Assembly: GCA_016784735.1 (NCBI GenBank) | Contig: JADHUC010000011.1 | Span: 1 to 63,927, forward strand | Reading direction: 5' to 3' | DNA length: 63,927 nucleotides | Origin: Pirellulaceae bacterium | GTDB taxonomy: Bacteria; Planctomycetota; Planctomycetia; Pirellulales; Pirellulaceae | Shown here: piece after piece, positions 1 through 8,064 of the stretch | Numbering within the stretch: position 1 is the stretch's first letter | How the letters are laid out: each line of letters opens with the position of its first letter | Program-made: the position numbers and the translations under genes | The notes under the pieces: generated by a model | The model's database searches: none | What the model was told of the DNA's origin: nothing | Seen by the model: only the letters and a program-made list of their open reading frames with translations

Positions 1-573
1 AATGCGATGGTTGCCGATATCGGCCACATACAAGCCACCGCGGCCGTCCAACGCAATACTGTGCGGGTTCTTGAACATCGCCTTGGTTGCCGGCCCGCCG
101 TCACCGCCGTACCCCGGTTTGCCGATTCCGGCAATGGTCGAAATGATCCGAGTTTTGGCGTCGACCTTGCGTATGATGTGGTTCCTCATTTCGACAAAGT
201 ACATGTTCCCGTCCTTGTCGAAACGCACTTCGTAAGGCTCGTTCAATTCCGCTTTCATCGCCGGCCCGCCATCTCCCGAATACCCTTGGCGTCCGCAGCC
301 AGCTACCGCCGTCAGTTGCCCGGTCGTCAAATCCACTCGCAGCACGCGGTGATTGCCCACCTCGGTAACGTACAGCGCGCCGTCCGGTCCGATTTCGGCG
401 CCAAAGGGAGCGCCGATATTGACCTGCGTCGCCACACCGGCGCCACCGTTGTTGTCCGGTTGTCCCGTTCCGGCAACCGTGTCAATGGTCCCGGCAATTG
501 CGCTGAGGCTGGTAATCCAAACAGACAGAATGGCTCCGAACGCCGTCAACAGAAAAGTGCGATGCAGTGACAT
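1..573 (-). CDS. NHL-repeat beta-propeller protein, secreted (3' end outside window)
   Basis: The minus-strand frame is open from an ATG at 573 to the window edge, 191 codons without a stop, so the C-terminus is missing. It begins with a hydrophobic signal peptide (MSLHRTFLLTAFGAILSVW). Repeated units of about 55 residues follow, each with a motif like GPDGALYVTEVGNHRVLRVD, then a T-x-AG-x-G-x-x-GYSGDGGPA spacer. That pattern is typical of NHL repeats, which fold into a beta-propeller used for binding in the periplasm or outside the cell. The specific ligand cannot be told. It is divergent from the oxidoreductase at 829. Confidence 0.85.
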   Translation of the reverse strand, partial: MSLHRTFLLTAFGAILSVWITSLSAIAGTIDTVAGTGQPDNNGGAGVATQVNIGAPFGAEIGPDGALYVTEVGNHRVLRVDLTTGQLTAVAGCGRQGYSGDGGPAMKAELNEPYEVRFDKDGNMYFVEMRNHIIRKVDAKTRIISTIAGIGKPGYGGDGGPATKAMFKNPHSIALDGRGGLYVADIGNHRI

Positions 574-828
574 ATTAGTCCTTCCCATGATTCTAATTAC
601 GCTGACACATGGCTAGGCCACCCACGGCGGTATAGCCCCAACTCGCAGGCACTATTCTAACAAACTGAACACGCCTGTCGGCGTAGCCCGGCCGTGAAAT
701 CTTGTTACGTCTCTTGTACGCGTCTATACTGCTGCTTGATGAGAGGACTGCGGAACGACTGAAATGCGCGCCGACGGACCTGCCGAGGGAAACCCGCCAA
801 CATACTGCTCATGGAGAAAGACAACGTC

Positions 829-2124
829 ATGAAGAACACCGTTACACGTCGTCAGTTTGTGAAGACCGCCGCCGCGGTGGTTGCGGTTCCGACGATCATT
901 CGCGCCACTGCGCTGGGAAGCGAAGAGCGACCTGCGCCCAGCGAACGGATTACCGTGGCCATGATTGGGTGCGGCAAGATGGCCAACGACTTCCATATCT
1001 CGACGTTGACAAGAACGCCCGATGCCCAAATGGTCGGTGTTTGCGAAGTCGACGAGACTCGCCGCGAACATGCCAAGAAACGTGTGGACACGAAATACGG
1101 AGTCGAGGCAAGCCAGGGTTGTTTCGAGACGGACGATTTCCGGGAAGTGCTGGCTCGGGACGATGTCGATGCCGTTTGCATCGCCGCGCCCGACCATTGG
1201 CATGCCATCCCGATCATCGAGGCATGCAAAGCCGGTAAAGACGTGTATTGCGAAAAACCATTGACGCTGACGATCCAGGAAGCGAAACGCTGCATCGACG
1301 CCGTGAATAAACACGGGCGCGTGTTTCAGACGGGCAGCCAGCAGCGGTCCAGCGTCTTCGGCAAGTTCCGCTTGGCGTGCGAACTGATCCGCAGTGGACG
1401 GATTGGCGAGGTCAAACAGATCACCGTAGGCGTGGGAGGTCCCAGCCACTGGTGTAAACTGCCGGAGGAGGAGATGGAACCGGGCCTGAACTGGGACATG
1501 TGGCTGGGCCAGGCGCCGACGCGGCCTTACAATTCGGTCCTCAGCCCCCGCGGTGTCCACAACCATTTCCCCTCGTGGCGCGCGTACCGCGAATACTCCG
1601 GCGGCGGCCACACGGATATGGGCGCTCATCATTACGACATTGCTCAATGGGCGTTGGGCATGGACGATGCCGGGCCGGTCGAGATCATCCCGCCCGAGAA
1701 TCCAAAGTTGGGCCGAGGCGTCAAGTACATCTATGCCAACGGCGTCGAAATGACCCACGGCGGACCGCAAGGTTGCGTGTTCACTGGGACCAAAGGCACG
1801 TTGCACATCGGCCGCGGCGTCTTGACCAGCGATCCGGAGGACATCGTCAAGGAGCCCTTGGGTGAAGACGAAGTCCACTTGTTCAAGTCGCCGGGCCATC
1901 ATCGCAATTGGCTGGACTGCATCAAGTCGCGGGAGAAATGCGTGGCCCCCGTGGAGGCCGGCGCGCGCACGGTGACCATCGTTCACTTAGGAAACACCGC
2001 GTACTGGAACGAACGCAGCCTCAAGTGGGACCCCGAGAACTGGCGATTCGTGGACGACGACGAAGCCAACGCCAAGTTCCTGGATCGCGAGCGTCGCGAC
2101 CCGTGGCAACTGCCGGAAGTGTGA
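829..2124 (+). CDS. Gfo/Idh/MocA family oxidoreductase, Tat-exported
   Basis: NAD(P)-dependent dehydrogenase-like protein of 431 residues. A twin-arginine signal (TRRQFVKTAAAVVAVP) opens the protein. The Rossmann motif MIGCGKMAND follows, and the family's conserved EKP triplet is at residues 142-144 (YCEKPLT). The substrate-binding domain contains the DMGAHHYDIAQW segment seen in planctomycete members. ATG 829 is preferred to the in-frame ATG 811 because GGAG at 813-816 then sits as a ribosome binding site and the Tat motif lies close to the start. The substrate is probably a sugar or cyclitol but cannot be deduced. Confidence 0.9.
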   Translation: MKNTVTRRQFVKTAAAVVAVPTIIRATALGSEERPAPSERITVAMIGCGKMANDFHISTLTRTPDAQMVGVCEVDETRREHAKKRVDTKYGVEASQGCFETDDFREVLARDDVDAVCIAAPDHWHAIPIIEACKAGKDVYCEKPLTLTIQEAKRCIDAVNKHGRVFQTGSQQRSSVFGKFRLACELIRSGRIGEVKQITVGVGGPSHWCKLPEEEMEPGLNWDMWLGQAPTRPYNSVLSPRGVHNHFPSWRAYREYSGGGHTDMGAHHYDIAQWALGMDDAGPVEIIPPENPKLGRGVKYIYANGVEMTHGGPQGCVFTGTKGTLHIGRGVLTSDPEDIVKEPLGEDEVHLFKSPGHHRNWLDCIKSREKCVAPVEAGARTVTIVHLGNTAYWNERSLKWDPENWRFVDDDEANAKFLDRERRDPWQLPEV

Positions 2125-2441
2125 ACGGACCACCGTTTCGAAAGAGAAGTTCTCCGCGGGTTTCTCAGAGAGGCCCAACGGGTTCTTACCAGAAAGCCCA
2201 GGCTGTCTGTGCGATTAACCAGACCATCTTCTGCTTGCTGCCGTCTTATTGATAGGATTGGACCGCCGATGTAGTCCTCTGTGTTGTCGCGTTCTTCTTG
2301 GCTGGTGAGTAGCCGCTCATGTACCGTTGCGTTTCGTGTATGATCTGTGAGTGTCACGCGTCGCCCGAACCGAAGTCGGCCAGCGCATTTTATCCAGTCT
2401 GCTCGACGACCGATCTCTCAAACCGCAAGCGAGGTACAGCG
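2125..2441. other. Intergenic region without recognised content
   Basis: This 317-base gap separates the first oxidoreductase from the NTF2-like gene. I see no convincing open frame, strong hairpin, RNA gene or promoter consensus in it. It presumably holds the promoter of the downstream gene. Confidence 0.4.
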
Positions 2442-2954
2442 ATGATTTCAAGAAAAGGGCTTTCGATCACTACACTGACAACGTTATTGACATTGGCCTG
2501 TTCGGCCTCGATCGTGCGGCCTGTCCGCGGTGCGAATGATGACTCCAATGCGGCTAAACAGAGCAGCGCGAAGGTGAAAGCCGCGGAGGCAGAGATCTGG
2601 GCGTTGGAAACAGTCTACTGGGAAGTCAATCGCGATGCGGACCACAAACGAATCATCTCCACGTGGCATGACAAGTTCCTGGGCTGGCCGGATGCCGAGC
2701 CCAAACCCATCGACAAAGAACAAGGAGCTCGCTACGTTCGCAATAACTACGCCGAGCCCGCTTCGTATTCTTTCGAGATCGTGCCGACAGGTATCCGGAT
2801 CTTGGGAAACGTGGCGGTCAATCACTACCGAGTGATTTTGACCTCGAAAGACGACAACGCAAAGGAAACGAAGCGATCCATGAGGATTACGCATACCTGG
2901 ATTCGGAATGGGGGCGGATGGAAAATCTTGGGAGGCATGAGCGATAGCGAATAA
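2442..2954 (+). CDS. Secreted NTF2-like (SnoaL/DUF4440-type) protein
   Basis: Encodes 170 residues with an N-terminal signal peptide (ISTLTT-like hydrophobic core ending near VRG-AND). The mature part has the size and the features of an NTF2-like cone fold: an initial helix with EAEIWALETVYWEVNRD, a middle WHDKFLGWPDAEPKP segment and a C-terminal strand THTWIRNGGGWKILGGMS. DUF4440/SnoaL proteins commonly end with such a W-x-x-x-G-G-W-K strand. Start ATG 2442 begins the signal peptide; the longer frame upstream lacks a plausible ribosome site. The role is unknown: these folds serve as small-molecule isomerases or binding proteins. Confidence 0.75.
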   Translation: MISRKGLSITTLTTLLTLACSASIVRPVRGANDDSNAAKQSSAKVKAAEAEIWALETVYWEVNRDADHKRIISTWHDKFLGWPDAEPKPIDKEQGARYVRNNYAEPASYSFEIVPTGIRILGNVAVNHYRVILTSKDDNAKETKRSMRITHTWIRNGGGWKILGGMSDSE

Positions 2955-3048
2955 TCGTTGCGCAACCTCAGTACTGCTGACACGACCGTTGTCGTTCGAG
3001 GCGTTTTTCAAGGCAATGTCGGGGCCTTCGTCAACAGGAGATATCACC

Positions 3049-4431
3049 TTGAATAATGTCCATTCCCGTCGCCGATTCCTTGCCGGTGCTGCAACGTTTG
3101 GATTCGGCGCAATGATCCTGCCGCGTGTCGGGGCCACGACGTATCAAGCTAACGAACGGGCCAACATTGCGCTGGTCGGTTGCGGCGGGCGTGGCCGATG
3201 GTTTGCCCAACTGATTCCTCGCATTAACGAGAACTTCGTAGCACTGTGCGATGTCGACGAACGAGAAGCGGCCAATACGTACAAGCAACTGCCTGACGTG
3301 CCGAAGTATCGCGATTTTCGTGAGATGCTGTCCGAAAGGGACAAGCAGATCGACGCGGTGATCGTCGCCACTCCGGACAACACCCACGCCGTGGTGGCCA
3401 TGGCAGCCATCCGGGCTGGAAAGCACGTCTATGTGGAAAAGCCTTTGACCCACGACGTATACGAATCGCGTGCGTTGCGCGAGGCCGCGACCAAACACGG
3501 CGTGGCCACACAGATGGGCAACCAGGGTACCGCCAGCAGCGATCTTCGCCGCGGCGTCGACCTGATTCGGGCCGGCGTGCTGGGCGAGATTCGCGAAGTC
3601 CACGTTTACAATTCCGGCTGCGGCTCGGGCCCGCGCCCGTTGCCCGAGGGCTCCGAGCCCGTGCCGCCGGAGCTTGAATGGGACCTGTGGCTCGGCCCTG
3701 CGGCGTGGCGGCCGTACAACGTCGCGTGGATGCGGTGGCATACCTGGCGAGACTTTGGAACCAGCACGCTGGGCGGCTGGGCCACGCATTCGGCCAACTT
3801 GGCGTTCATGGCCTTGAAGGTCGATTCGCTGTGGCACGACGCTCAAGCCGATGGCCGGCCGCCACGGATTCGCGTGCGAGCGGAAGCCTCCGGCTATCAC
3901 AAGCACACTCACCCTCGTTCGGCCCGCATCACCTACGAAATTCCCGCGCGTGGCGAATTGCCTCCGTTGCCGTTCGTCTGTCACATGGGCGGGACCAGTT
4001 ACCAGGAACTGATGCAGCGGATCCGCAAAGCGGGCCTTGACGAGAATGCCGGCGCTCCAAACGCGCGAAGGTTCACGCCGCACGCCGGGTGCCTGATCGT
4101 GGGCACCGAAGGGATGTTGTACGCCATCGCCCACAACACACGGATCACGTTGCTGCCCGAGGCGAAGTTCAAGGATCTCAAGGAGCCTGAACGGCACCTG
4201 CCGAAATCGCGAGGACACGAACGCGAGTGGCTGGACGCCGCCCGAGGTGGCCCGGCGGCGATGTCGAACTTCGACTACAGCAGCCCACTGAACGAGTTCC
4301 TCATGCTGGGCAACGTGGCCACGCTGTACGACCGCCAGATCGAGTATGACCCGATCGCGTGCCAATGCGTGGGGGATGACGAGGCCACGGCGGCCCTGCG
4401 GCGCGAGTACCGCGAGGCGTGGACGCTGTAG
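3049..4431 (+). CDS. Gfo/Idh/MocA family oxidoreductase, Tat-exported, TTG start
   Basis: NAD(P)-dependent oxidoreductase-like protein of 460 residues. A TTG start at 3049 is chosen because AGGAG (3036-3040) lies 8 bases upstream and the twin-arginine motif (SRRRFLAGAATFGFG) follows immediately; longer in-frame starts at 2989 and 3016 lack this. The Rossmann motif ALVGCGGRGRW and EKP at residues 130-132 are present. The C-terminal domain has the GHEREWLDAARGG segment of the planctomycete secreted subgroup. Unlike the gene at 829, it has the extended loop GSGPRPLPEG. The substrate is unknown. Not adjacent to a dedicated transporter. Confidence 0.9.
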   Translation: MNNVHSRRRFLAGAATFGFGAMILPRVGATTYQANERANIALVGCGGRGRWFAQLIPRINENFVALCDVDEREAANTYKQLPDVPKYRDFREMLSERDKQIDAVIVATPDNTHAVVAMAAIRAGKHVYVEKPLTHDVYESRALREAATKHGVATQMGNQGTASSDLRRGVDLIRAGVLGEIREVHVYNSGCGSGPRPLPEGSEPVPPELEWDLWLGPAAWRPYNVAWMRWHTWRDFGTSTLGGWATHSANLAFMALKVDSLWHDAQADGRPPRIRVRAEASGYHKHTHPRSARITYEIPARGELPPLPFVCHMGGTSYQELMQRIRKAGLDENAGAPNARRFTPHAGCLIVGTEGMLYAIAHNTRITLLPEAKFKDLKEPERHLPKSRGHEREWLDAARGGPAAMSNFDYSSPLNEFLMLGNVATLYDRQIEYDPIACQCVGDDEATAALRREYREAWTL

Positions 4432-4494
4432 GAACAGAAGCGATCCGGCGTCAAACTGTTTCCAGATCCCGTCCGGCAGCCTCGTGTCCCGAGT

Positions 4495-4559
4495 GGGCAG
4501 GGGAATGGGGGCAAAGGAATGCTTTACCATACTATTCCCCTGCCCCCATTCCTTTGCCC
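4495..4559. repeat. Two-part inverted repeat between convergent genes
   Basis: Two purine-rich blocks (4495-4506 and 4509-4521) are each complemented perfectly downstream. GGGCAGGGGAAT pairs with 4534-4545 and GGGCAAAGGAATG pairs with 4547-4559. The downstream order of the two blocks is swapped relative to a simple palindrome, so only one of the two hairpins can form at a time. It overlaps the 3' end of the minus-strand gene at 4524 and could act as a terminator. Confidence 0.8.
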
Positions 4560-5234
4560 TTTCGTATTCTTCCGCAACATCGACACGGCATCGGATGGCT
4601 TTGGCCTGACGGTCAGCCTGCTGCTGGCCTCGATGTTCTTCAATTCGACCGGTTCGCGGTGGGGGAACGTTACGCGTAGATCAATTCGCCGTCGCGTGCC
4701 AAGGCCGTCGCCAAGGAACAACCCGGCTTCCGGGCCGGAGGTCAAGAGAAGATCCACGTCGCCGTCGCCGTCGAAGTCCCAGGCCAGCGGATAGTTGTCG
4801 GTTGACGGCACGTTTCCGTCGACCCCCAGTTGTTCGGTGGCATCCGCGAATGCGATCCGGCCGGTTTCTTTCCAGAGGTTCTTGATGATCAGCCCGTTGG
4901 TGGCTCCGTGAATGCACACGATCAGGTCGAGGTCGTCGTCCGAATCGTAGTCGAACGCGCCAAGTCCCCAGAGCCACCATTGGTGCCCCTTCAGCGGAAC
5001 GCCGGTCCGCTGTTCGAGCAACTCGCGGCGAGTTCTGAGAATCTCCGGCAATTTGGTGTCGGGTACGGGGCGGAAGACGAGCCGTGAGGTGCTTTCGCCG
5101 GGCGACTTTTGTTGGCTGTTCGCGGAACCTTGCTCGAAGGCTGCGCCGTCCGTTCGGGAGACACCATCGCGAGCGTATATGACGAAAAAAAGGGAAGCAG
5201 CGACGAGCAGGTGGTGAGTCTTCTTGGGCAACAT
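4524..5234 (-). CDS. Secreted FG-GAP/VCBS-repeat protein, probably truncated
   Basis: Encodes 236 residues from ATG 5234, which has CTGGAG just upstream and opens a signal peptide (MLPKKTHHLLVAASLFFVIYA). Two calcium-binding-type VCBS/FG-GAP units are visible: AFDYDSDDDLDLIV and AWDFDGDGDVDLLLTSG. Planctomycete relatives usually carry many units followed by an ASPIC/UnbV domain, so this protein is short. Its last part, after GLGTRRR, is charged, does not resemble the repeats, and ends inside the inverted repeat at 4495-4559. It is probably a degraded or truncated gene. Confidence 0.55.
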   Translation of the reverse strand: MLPKKTHHLLVAASLFFVIYARDGVSRTDGAAFEQGSANSQQKSPGESTSRLVFRPVPDTKLPEILRTRRELLEQRTGVPLKGHQWWLWGLGAFDYDSDDDLDLIVCIHGATNGLIIKNLWKETGRIAFADATEQLGVDGNVPSTDNYPLAWDFDGDGDVDLLLTSGPEAGLFLGDGLGTRRRIDLRVTFPHREPVELKNIEASSRLTVRPKPSDAVSMLRKNTKGQRNGGRGIVW

Positions 5235-5315
5235 GATTGAGCTCCAGTTGGCATCATAAATCTGATTCATCGTAGCCATGCCGCGAGACAATTGCGACCG
5301 TAACTTGCTTCTTCC

Positions 5316-5392
5316 GGTAGGTCCCGCTTGCCGAGCGGGACCTGGTTCATGCAGCAACACGGAAAAGGTCCCGTCCGGCAGCCGGGACCTAC
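5316..5392. repeat. Two adjacent GGTCCCG palindromes
   Basis: Hairpin one has AGGTCCCGCT (5319-5328) facing AGCGGGACCT (5334-5343). Hairpin two has AGGTCCCG (5366-5373) facing CGGGACCT (5383-5390). The 27 bases 5366-5392 recur without change at 25419-25445, so this is a dispersed family rather than a local terminator. Confidence 0.85.
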
Positions 5393-5496
5393 CAGAGTCT
5401 TGGCCGCGAGCGGTTTAAGAAAAACGTGCACCTCCGAGCGCCGGCTGCTATGCTTTGATGGGCTGCAACATCCGCGACATGAAGGAGGCAACAAGA

Positions 5497-7569
5497 ATGG
5501 CCTCAATACAACGTGCTTCACACGATCGAGCTTCCTCCGGGAAGTGGATTCTCGTGGGTCTCATCCTATCCGTGCTGAGCAACTGCGTGAACTCTCTTCC
5601 AGCAGGCGAGGCACCGCCAAGGGCCGGCGGCCTGCAAGCGTTGCCGAAGCAGCGAATCGAACCATGGCCGCTTGCTAACGCCGGATTCGAAGAAGAGAAA
5701 ACAGGATGGAAGTTTGGCTCGTCGGAGACGTTCGCTATCGTCCAATCGAATGCTCGCTCGGGTAGTGCCTGTTTGCGCTTCGACGCAGGTGCCCCCAGCA
5801 GATACACCCCTTCGGTTCGCCAGCCGTTGCCAGATATCCAGCCGGGCGTCTACAAGCTTCGCTTCTGGCTGCGAACGCAAAATGTCGTTCCGCCCGAACG
5901 CGGAAACGGCGGCCTCCGAGTGAGTTTCGAATATGCGCTCGACACCGGCCAGCTTGCTCGGGCCGCGACCAAGATCTACACCGGCACGACCGATTGGCAA
6001 CTGGTCGAGTTGAGTGCTTTTCTGCCGAAGGATTTCAAACGAAATTCTGTCTCGGTCAACGTCCACCGTTACGGCGCACCTCGCAGCGGAGAAGCGTGGT
6101 TGGACGACTTCGTGCTGGAACAAGTTCGACCTCCAGCCGTCGAAGCGTTCTTGTGTTACCCAAACTATCGCGGCTTTCTCGCAGAAGATGGTCCTCAACG
6201 CGTTCGGATTTGGGTGAAGGCGAATGAGACCGTGCCGAACGAGTCGCCAGAGATTGTGGTTGCCGACGCTGCGGGGGAAGAGGTCGCTCGCGTTGCTACC
6301 GACATCCGTCGACTGCCCGGTATCGTGGAATTGGATGCGGACAACTGGGCGCTAGGCGAGTACAAGGTTCAGTTTTCTCTGGGCGCGTACCGGCATCCGC
6401 CTTGCGTCATTCAGAAGATTTCGGCCGACCAGCGACGACAGCTTGCTGTGTGGTTCGACACGAACAATGTGCTCCAACTGCGCGAAGAACCGACGTTTCC
6501 CATCGGCCTTTACGTGACGTCCGACTATTCCGAGACACCCGAGTCGTACATCAACGGACATTTACAGAAGATGTCCGAGGCACCGATCAACTTCTTGATC
6601 AACTATTGGCAGGGAGCCGCACCCACAGCGGCTTGTCGAGCGTACTTGGAAGCGCAGCGCCGTTTCGGCATCAATTATCTTGTCACCGTGAACAACTTCT
6701 ATCCGGGCCATTACGGCAAGGGCACGCCTTTGCTGAACGAACTACTACCGGAAGCGAATGGCGAGTTGACAACCCAGGAGCAGGCCGATCGGTTTACGGC
6801 CAAATATGCCGAAGCTCTGCGGACCGAGCCGAATTTCGCCGGCTGGTACGTCATGGACGAAAGACCGTTCGATCAAGTGCCTCGGCATTTCCACCAGTAT
6901 CAAGTCTTGCGCGAAGCCGATCCGGACCATGTCACGTTGGCCGTCAGCAACAAGAGCCGCGAGCTGGCGTCCTGGCGAGACACCGTCGACGTGTTGGGCA
7001 TGGACCCTTACCCGTTGATCAACATGAAGCAGGGCAGACCACTCACGCTGGTCGCTGATGAGACTCGTGCCTCGGTCGCGGCGACACACGGCGGCCGGCC
7101 TGTCTGGATGGTGCTTCAGTTCTTCCAGGGTTGGAGCGTTGATCGCTGGCCCACCGAGGAGGAACTGCGGATCATGAGCTTGATGGCTGTTACGGAAGGA
7201 GCGCGAGGCCTGTTCTATTGGAGCTTCGGCGCACGGGCCTTGGCTTGGGTCAAAGATCCGGACGAAAAGGAGAAGCACTGGCAAGGTCTGGTGAACGTCA
7301 CCAAGGAATTGAAATCACTGGAACCGGCGCTGCTTGCCCCTGACGCGCCCGAGGTGGTGAAGAACGTCTCGAACGCTCACGTCCGTTGGCGAGCGCGCGA
7401 AGCTGATGGCAAGTGTTACGTCTTCGCCTACTTGCCGGCAAAGAAGTTCAGCGAACGGGCTGAAGCACCCGCAGTCGACGTTGTCTTCACTTTCAAAGAC
7501 GGTCGGCAGGTGACAAAGTCATTCCGGCCGGATACGGCCGATTGGTTTGAAGTGGGACAGCAAGAGTAG
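5497..7569 (+). CDS. Secreted glycosidase-like protein with N-terminal carbohydrate-binding module
   Basis: Encodes 690 residues. ATG 5497 has AAGGAGG 8 bases upstream. After a signal peptide (GKWILVGLILSVLSNCV) comes a galactose-binding-like module starting NAGFEEEKTGWKFG and ending EAWLDDFVLE. A beta-rich linker follows, then a TIM-barrel-like region from about residue 315 with FPIGLYVTSDY, FAGWYVMDERP and VLGMDPYP. WYVMDE is where a catalytic acid would be expected in clan GH-A-like barrels, and GLFYWSFGA closes the barrel. The C-terminal part is a small beta domain. No named glycoside hydrolase family could be assigned. Likely role: breakdown of an external polysaccharide. Confidence 0.7.
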   Translation: MASIQRASHDRASSGKWILVGLILSVLSNCVNSLPAGEAPPRAGGLQALPKQRIEPWPLANAGFEEEKTGWKFGSSETFAIVQSNARSGSACLRFDAGAPSRYTPSVRQPLPDIQPGVYKLRFWLRTQNVVPPERGNGGLRVSFEYALDTGQLARAATKIYTGTTDWQLVELSAFLPKDFKRNSVSVNVHRYGAPRSGEAWLDDFVLEQVRPPAVEAFLCYPNYRGFLAEDGPQRVRIWVKANETVPNESPEIVVADAAGEEVARVATDIRRLPGIVELDADNWALGEYKVQFSLGAYRHPPCVIQKISADQRRQLAVWFDTNNVLQLREEPTFPIGLYVTSDYSETPESYINGHLQKMSEAPINFLINYWQGAAPTAACRAYLEAQRRFGINYLVTVNNFYPGHYGKGTPLLNELLPEANGELTTQEQADRFTAKYAEALRTEPNFAGWYVMDERPFDQVPRHFHQYQVLREADPDHVTLAVSNKSRELASWRDTVDVLGMDPYPLINMKQGRPLTLVADETRASVAATHGGRPVWMVLQFFQGWSVDRWPTEEELRIMSLMAVTEGARGLFYWSFGARALAWVKDPDEKEKHWQGLVNVTKELKSLEPALLAPDAPEVVKNVSNAHVRWRAREADGKCYVFAYLPAKKFSERAEAPAVDVVFTFKDGRQVTKSFRPDTADWFEVGQQE

Positions 7570-8064
7570 CCGCCCGGCAAGAGCCGGAATCACGCTGGTT
7601 ACGGGGCTCTGCCTCGTAACTCACTGGAGGCGAGGCTCTGCCTCGCAAGAGCCGGCAGAGCCGGCAAGACAGTGCGTTCCCAGGCAGGAGCCTGGGAACG
7701 AGGAGCTGCGAACACGGGCTAGATTCCTGCCCGAGGGCTCAAGAGCATCTTGATTCGTTCTTCATTGGCCAATCCAGTATGACGTGCAATGAAGGTCACA
7801 CGATCTCTGGGCGCGAGTGGTCAAACGGACGGGAAGCTCCATATAGCCGCTTGGCTCTCTACCGCTATACACACGGATACGAGTCTGGATGGATCTGGCA
7901 ACGTATTGCAGGTGTTCGCCAAGAGTTTTCGCGGAATCCTCACTTGAATGTCCGCATTTCTTGTTGAACTTCGATTAGTAGTATAGGGAGAACCTTTCAA
8001 CCTGCATTTGAAGTAGCTTCTGCCCGACAGTTCGCGACTATTCACCGAAAACAGGAGCAACATC
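7570..8064. repeat. Intergenic region with two hairpin repeats
   Basis: The first 140 bases hold GC-rich repeats: GCGAGGC (7630-7636) facing GCCTCGC (7640-7646), and a perfect 11-base pair of arms CGTTCCCAGGC (7675-7685) and GCCTGGGAACG (7690-7700) with a 4-base loop. Either could terminate transcription of the glycosidase-like gene. From about 7740 to 8064 I see no credible gene; it likely holds the promoter of the protease, whose ribosome site CAGGAG lies at about 8053. Confidence 0.75.

Noticed and set aside
724..1986. 420-codon minus-strand frame opposite the oxidoreductase at 829
   Set aside because: The plus-strand protein has clear Gfo/Idh/MocA motifs; the antisense frame has none.
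3031..4530. 499-codon open frame on the minus strand opposite the oxidoreductase at 3049
   Set aside because: It mirrors the plus-strand gene, has no ribosome site or domain, and is rich in Arg/His/Val as expected of antisense frames in GC-rich coding DNA.
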